19,476 nucleotides of DNA from CAZUAQ01 sp964618455 (GTDB taxonomy: Bacteria; Planctomycetota; Phycisphaerae; UBA1845; PWPN01). This document shows positions 16,443 through 19,476 of this stretch, one piece after another. The stretch covers positions 1-19,476 of the forward strand of contig CAZUAQ010000080.1 of NCBI GenBank assembly GCA_964618455.1. Direction: 5' to 3'. Each line of letters starts with the position of its first letter. Positions within the stretch are counted from its first letter, which is position 1. The notes beneath the pieces are model-generated. The model saw only the letters and a list, made by a program, of their open reading frames with translations, made no database searches and had not been told where the DNA came from. Position numbers and translations under genes: made by a program.

Positions 16443-17576
16443 ATGCAGATCGGCCATTCAATGCACTTGAAAACAGCCGCAATACTCGCCCAGTCGCTGC
16501 AAACGCGGCTGAACTCAGATGGTCGAATCGAATCACGGACGGCGAAAGGAACGGGATCCGCGTTCCTGCGACGCTACGGTCGTGAGGCCCACCACGTGGC
16601 CGCGCGGACGCTGGCGGCCTTCTGGGGCGGGTTCACGCTGCTGAATCTCATCGGGGCCGCGATGCATCCCGGGTTCGATGCGACCGTCTGGTGGCTGGAT
16701 CTGCGGGCACTTCCCCTTTGGTCAGAGCGAGGTCTTCAGATCATCGTCGCCGGCATCTTGCTCCTCTATGCCGCAAGACCGCGGCAGGGTCGGATCGGAC
16801 GCTTGTTCACCGCCGCGTGCATACTGGGCATCATGGCCGTGAGTCTGCTGAATATGGGGACGTACGCGTCCCTGTTGCTAGCCGAACGGATCACCACCGG
16901 AGTGCCGATTCCCTTCTCCCTGCTCGTATTGTTCACGCTCGCCGTCATCCTCACAGATGTTCTTCGTTCACGTTCGACATCGAAGTCCTCCCATGCCCCG
17001 CGTTTTTTTCGGATCACCACAGCCTCCGCGACGCTCTTCGTATGCGTCGTCGGATTTCCTCTCGCGTGGATGTACTGCTTCGGAAAAACGGACTACCGAC
17101 GACCCGCCGACGCCATTATCGTCTTTGGGGCGCGAGCATATGCGGACGGCCGATGCAGCGACGCGCTTCGTGACCGTGTTCGCACTGCCTGCACTCTGTA
17201 CGAGGAAGGCCTGGCGCCTCGATTGGTCTTTTCCGGCGGACCCGGCGACGGAGAGGTCCATGAGACCGAAGCCATGACGCGCCTGGCGGTCGACCTCGGT
17301 GTGCCACGTAGTGCGATTATCCAGGATCGGCAGGGCCTCAACACGCAAGCCACCGTCCGCAACTCGGCCTCGATCTTCGAGAGGCATCGCTTCGAACGCA
17401 TCCTGGCGGTCAGTCACTTCTACCATCTCCCGCGCGTCAAGATGTGTTATCGGCGGGAAGGCTTCAATGTGTACACGGTCCCCGCGAAGGAGGAGTACAC
17501 GTTGACGATGCTGCCCTATAACCTCGCTCGCGAAGTGGCGGCGTTCTGGGTCTACTACCTTCGCCCGCTCTCCTGA
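16443..17576 (+). CDS. Membrane protein with C-terminal DUF218 (YdcF/SanA-like) domain
   Basis: A 377-residue inner-membrane protein. Five hydrophobic segments are visible at about 56-76, 97-111, 121-147, 157-174 and 192-213. A soluble DUF218 domain follows at 222-360, with ADAIIVFGARAYADG, LVFSGGPGDGEVHETEAM, an LGVP segment, GLNTQATVRNS and SHFYHLPRVKMCY. DUF218 proteins such as E. coli YdcF, SanA and ElyC bind nucleotides or affect envelope integrity and peptidoglycan steps; a specific reaction is not established for this variant. The N-terminal membrane block is longer than in SanA. ATG 16443 is chosen because AGGGAG (16429-16434) lies eight bases upstream; the frame is open from 16335, but the extra residues look non-conserved. 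It is transcribed away from the protease gene. Confidence 0.87.
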   Translation: MQIGHSMHLKTAAILAQSLQTRLNSDGRIESRTAKGTGSAFLRRYGREAHHVAARTLAAFWGGFTLLNLIGAAMHPGFDATVWWLDLRALPLWSERGLQIIVAGILLLYAARPRQGRIGRLFTAACILGIMAVSLLNMGTYASLLLAERITTGVPIPFSLLVLFTLAVILTDVLRSRSTSKSSHAPRFFRITTASATLFVCVVGFPLAWMYCFGKTDYRRPADAIIVFGARAYADGRCSDALRDRVRTACTLYEEGLAPRLVFSGGPGDGEVHETEAMTRLAVDLGVPRSAIIQDRQGLNTQATVRNSASIFERHRFERILAVSHFYHLPRVKMCYRREGFNVYTVPAKEEYTLTMLPYNLAREVAAFWVYYLRPLS

Positions 17577-17632
17577 GGGCTCTAACGGCACAAGTGCGCA
17601 TCGCGTAGTGGATGACTGCTCAGCCACGCTCT

Positions 17633-17666
17633 CGACCCACCGTATTCCTATCGGTCGTAGTTTTTT
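17633..17666 (+). terminator. Possible intrinsic terminator after the DUF218 gene
   Basis: CGACC (17633-17637) pairs with GGTCG (17653-17657), and three bases later follows a run of six T (17661-17666). An inner ACCG/CGGT pairing competes with it. The stem is short, so this is a moderate to weak prediction, 57 nt after the stop. Confidence 0.35.
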
Positions 17667-17736
17667 CCACGCCATCTCCGTTTGCTCTCTCCGCTTCGCG
17701 AATCGTACGTTTGCTTGGTACATACGCCATGCGTAC

Positions 17737-17774
17737 GGGAAGCAACACCCACCGGCATCGCGCCGGTGATTCCC
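17737..17774 (+). promoter_or_regulatory. Hairpin in the leader of the metalloprotease gene
   Basis: CACCGGC (17750-17756) and GCCGGTG (17762-17768) form a perfect 7-bp stem with a 5-nt loop, flanked by GGGAA (17737-17741) and TTCCC (17770-17774), which can extend the structure. It ends 35 nt before ATG 17810. No known riboswitch consensus is recognised. Confidence 0.35.
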
Positions 17775-17809
17775 AATCCTGAGAAGATCGCCGTACGAGG
17801 GTGAGAAGC

Positions 17810-19087
17810 ATGCACCGCGCCACGCGATTGCCGTGGGCCGCCGCGCCCGCGGTCTGCGCCTGGATCTGTGCCTCCGGATGTATTCCGGAGGCCATCGATT
17901 CCGATCCATCGGCCTCCACGCCTCCCGAGGAAGTTGCCTCGGGATCGCCGGTCGATGCCCACAATGAAATTGAGCCCAACAACGAGTATGCCGCCGCCGA
18001 GGTGCTCTTCATCACCAGCGAAGTCACGCTTACCGGCGAAATCGGACCTGCCAACGGCGATGTCACCGACCGCGACATGTACGAACTCGGTCCGGTGGCG
18101 GCGGGGGATCGTGTTCGCGGCACGCTGAATGTCGACTCCAACCTCGACGTGGTCATGGGTCTGCTCGATGAAGACGGCCGCCTGCTGGCTTTTGTGAATC
18201 CACGAAGTAGCACGAGCGGACCGGGCGAGATCGATATTGTCATCCACGAAGACACCAACCGGTTGTACGTCATGCTGTCGACGCGGACCGCATTCTCCAG
18301 TTCGCAACCCTACGAGGCTCGGATCACCATCGAGCGGGGTTCCGGGATGGGGCCTTTCCATCCGCAGGTCGTTGTGCTCGATTTCGAGGGCGGCGACGCG
18401 GTGCAGATCGGCAATCGTTCGCCGGTGAACGTGCCCCGCTTTGATGCCGCCACCATCGGGCTGAGCTTCGCCGGGCAGACCGAGGAGATGATCGACCTCA
18501 TCGTGGAGAAGGTCCGTGCGGATTACACCGGATTGAACGTGGACATCTACCGCTCGGGGGATCCCGGCATACCCGGCGGCGACTACTCGATCGTGTACTT
18601 CGGAACGTACGATGCCAGCCTGCTCGGCCTGGCGGACAACATCGACCCGTTCAACGAAGATCCCGTACAGGCGGCGATTCTCTACACCGACACGTTCTCG
18701 CTGTTCACTGCCCTGAACCCGAGCGTCGAAGAGATGGCCCAGGTGCTGGCAAACGTGGCGAGCCATGAAGTCGGCCACCTGGTCGGCCTGCGGCACACCT
18801 CCGATCCCGCCGGGATCATGGACGTGACCGCCAGCGCCCGGCAGATGATGCAGGATCAGTTCTTCACCACTTCGCCGCTGTACGAACGTGTCCTCCCGGT
18901 AGGTGTGCAGGATGCGCCTTCGATGCTGTCGTGGACGCTGGGAGGATCGTTACCGGCCCGGAACGTGATCGACAAGGCCCTCGCCCGGGAGCGGGTGCTG
19001 TCGGTGGCGGGGACGGAGGACGATTTCCACCTGCCGATGCGGCTGCTCGGTAGCGGGTGCGACATGGAAGACGGCCATCACCATTGA
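17810..19087 (+). CDS. Lipoprotein metalloprotease (metzincin type) with PPC-like domain
   Basis: A 425-residue envelope protein. The N-terminus has an Ala-rich hydrophobic stretch ending in the lipobox-like ASGC with Cys24, so a lipid anchor is likely. Residues about 45-170 resemble a pre-peptidase C-terminal (PPC) domain: EIEPNNEYAAAEVL, then DRDMYELGPVAAGDRVRGTL and LDVVMGLLDEDG. The catalytic part carries HEVGHLVGLRH at 319-329, a full HExxHxxGxxH metzincin zinc site with Glu320 as base, followed by a Met-turn candidate at GIMD (Met337). The protein ends in a short GCDMEDGHHH tail that may also bind metal. ATG 17810 is chosen because GAGGG (17797-17801) lies eight bases upstream; GTG 17801 is in frame but overlaps that site. 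It stands alone, with a terminator-like region before it and a long stem-loop after it. Confidence 0.88.
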   Translation: MHRATRLPWAAAPAVCAWICASGCIPEAIDSDPSASTPPEEVASGSPVDAHNEIEPNNEYAAAEVLFITSEVTLTGEIGPANGDVTDRDMYELGPVAAGDRVRGTLNVDSNLDVVMGLLDEDGRLLAFVNPRSSTSGPGEIDIVIHEDTNRLYVMLSTRTAFSSSQPYEARITIERGSGMGPFHPQVVVLDFEGGDAVQIGNRSPVNVPRFDAATIGLSFAGQTEEMIDLIVEKVRADYTGLNVDIYRSGDPGIPGGDYSIVYFGTYDASLLGLADNIDPFNEDPVQAAILYTDTFSLFTALNPSVEEMAQVLANVASHEVGHLVGLRHTSDPAGIMDVTASARQMMQDQFFTTSPLYERVLPVGVQDAPSMLSWTLGGSLPARNVIDKALARERVLSVAGTEDDFHLPMRLLGSGCDMEDGHHH

Positions 19088-19186
19088 CGGAGGGATCATC
19101 GCGCCGCCCGCCTGTGGCGATGAAGGCAGCGGTGTCGGCCCGATGATGGTCAGCTTGGAGCCGGCAGGACAAGAGATTCTCAGGAG

Positions 19187-19288
19187 ACAGGCCCGGCGTG
19201 GCTTTCGACTCGCGCAAGGGGGGACGGATCCCGCCGACTCATCGCGGAGGCGTGAGGAGGGGAGTGAAGCCCGCCGGCCTGTTTTTTT
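19187..19288 (+). terminator. Long imperfect stem-loop ending in T7: terminator or end of a small structured RNA
   Basis: Four blocks pair in register: ACAGGCC (19187-19193) with GGCCTGT (19276-19282), GGCG (19195-19198) with CGCC (19272-19275), GGCTT (19200-19204) with AAGCC (19267-19271), and ACTC (19208-19211) with GAGT (19262-19265). That is 20 bp with two single-base bulges and one small internal loop, enclosing about 50 nt. The stem is followed directly by T7 (19282-19288). It lies 100 nt after the metalloprotease stop. The rest of the gap 19088-19421 has no coding signal. Confidence 0.5.
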
Positions 19289-19342
19289 ATGTTCCGCCGC
19301 TGCGGACCGGAGTTCAGGCTCGGGCGTGAGAGTTCCGCTCTC

Positions 19343-19371
19343 TTGCTGATCTCCGCGGCCTCGGCTAAACT
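19343..19371 (+). promoter_or_regulatory. Possible promoter of the tRNA-Ala gene
   Basis: TTGCTG (19343-19348) and TAAACT (19366-19371) are 17 nt apart, matching consensus at only 3 and 4 of 6 positions. A small perfect inverted repeat, GACAC-ATTAA-GTGTC (19372-19386), lies at the expected start of transcription. Confidence 0.3.
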
Positions 19372-19421
19372 GACACATTAAGTGTCCGAACCGCCCGATG
19401 GCGGCATCGAGACGCGTTCCA

Positions 19422-19476
<55 letters not shown>

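Overview
The window (about 19.5 kb, GC-rich) looks like chromosomal DNA of a planctomycete, most likely of the Phycisphaerae or a related lineage. This rests on protein style: very large secreted proteins with beta-helix, LamG and thrombospondin type-3 repeats ending in short dockerin-like Ca-binding motifs, a formylglycine-type sulfatase next to a DUF2961 protein, and a small hypothetical of the 'pFKPFT...LADG...HPE' type often seen in planctomycetes. No phage, transposon, integrase or CRISPR signal was found.

Left part (1-6240). A c-di-GMP signalling protein (receiver, GGEEF, HD domain) is followed by a PLP-dependent class V aminotransferase-fold enzyme with a good sigma70-like promoter in front of it. 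Then come, on the minus strand, a small gene broken by a single-base frameshift and the YifB/ComM-type AAA ATPase. Divergent from comM is a tight operon of three small unrecognised genes (5228-6144), the second rich in cysteine.

Middle part (6241-16104). Four large exported proteins lie head-to-tail on the minus strand. In transcription order they are a subtilase-like protease whose catalytic His appears replaced by Glu, a DUF2961/GH172-type glycoside hydrolase candidate, a 1079-residue beta-helix/LamG/TSP3 surface protein, and a type I sulfatase. They plausibly form a secreted degradation and adhesion locus, though gaps of about 95-150 nt and an internal promoter suggest more than one transcript. 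The beta-helix gene has a well-spaced promoter whose -10 overlaps an inverted repeat.

Right part (16105-19476). A 338-nt divergent gap with one strong hairpin leads to a five-helix membrane protein with a DUF218 (YdcF/SanA-like) domain. Next is a lipoprotein metalloprotease of metzincin type with a structured 5' leader. After it lies a long imperfect stem-loop ending in T7, and the window closes inside a tRNA-Ala(CGC) gene.

The best candidates for something unusual are the Glu-for-His subtilase, the three-gene small operon, the ~100-nt stem-loop near 19.2 kb and the frameshifted small gene. Nothing here proves a wholly new system. All function calls come from motif recognition by eye, without database searches.
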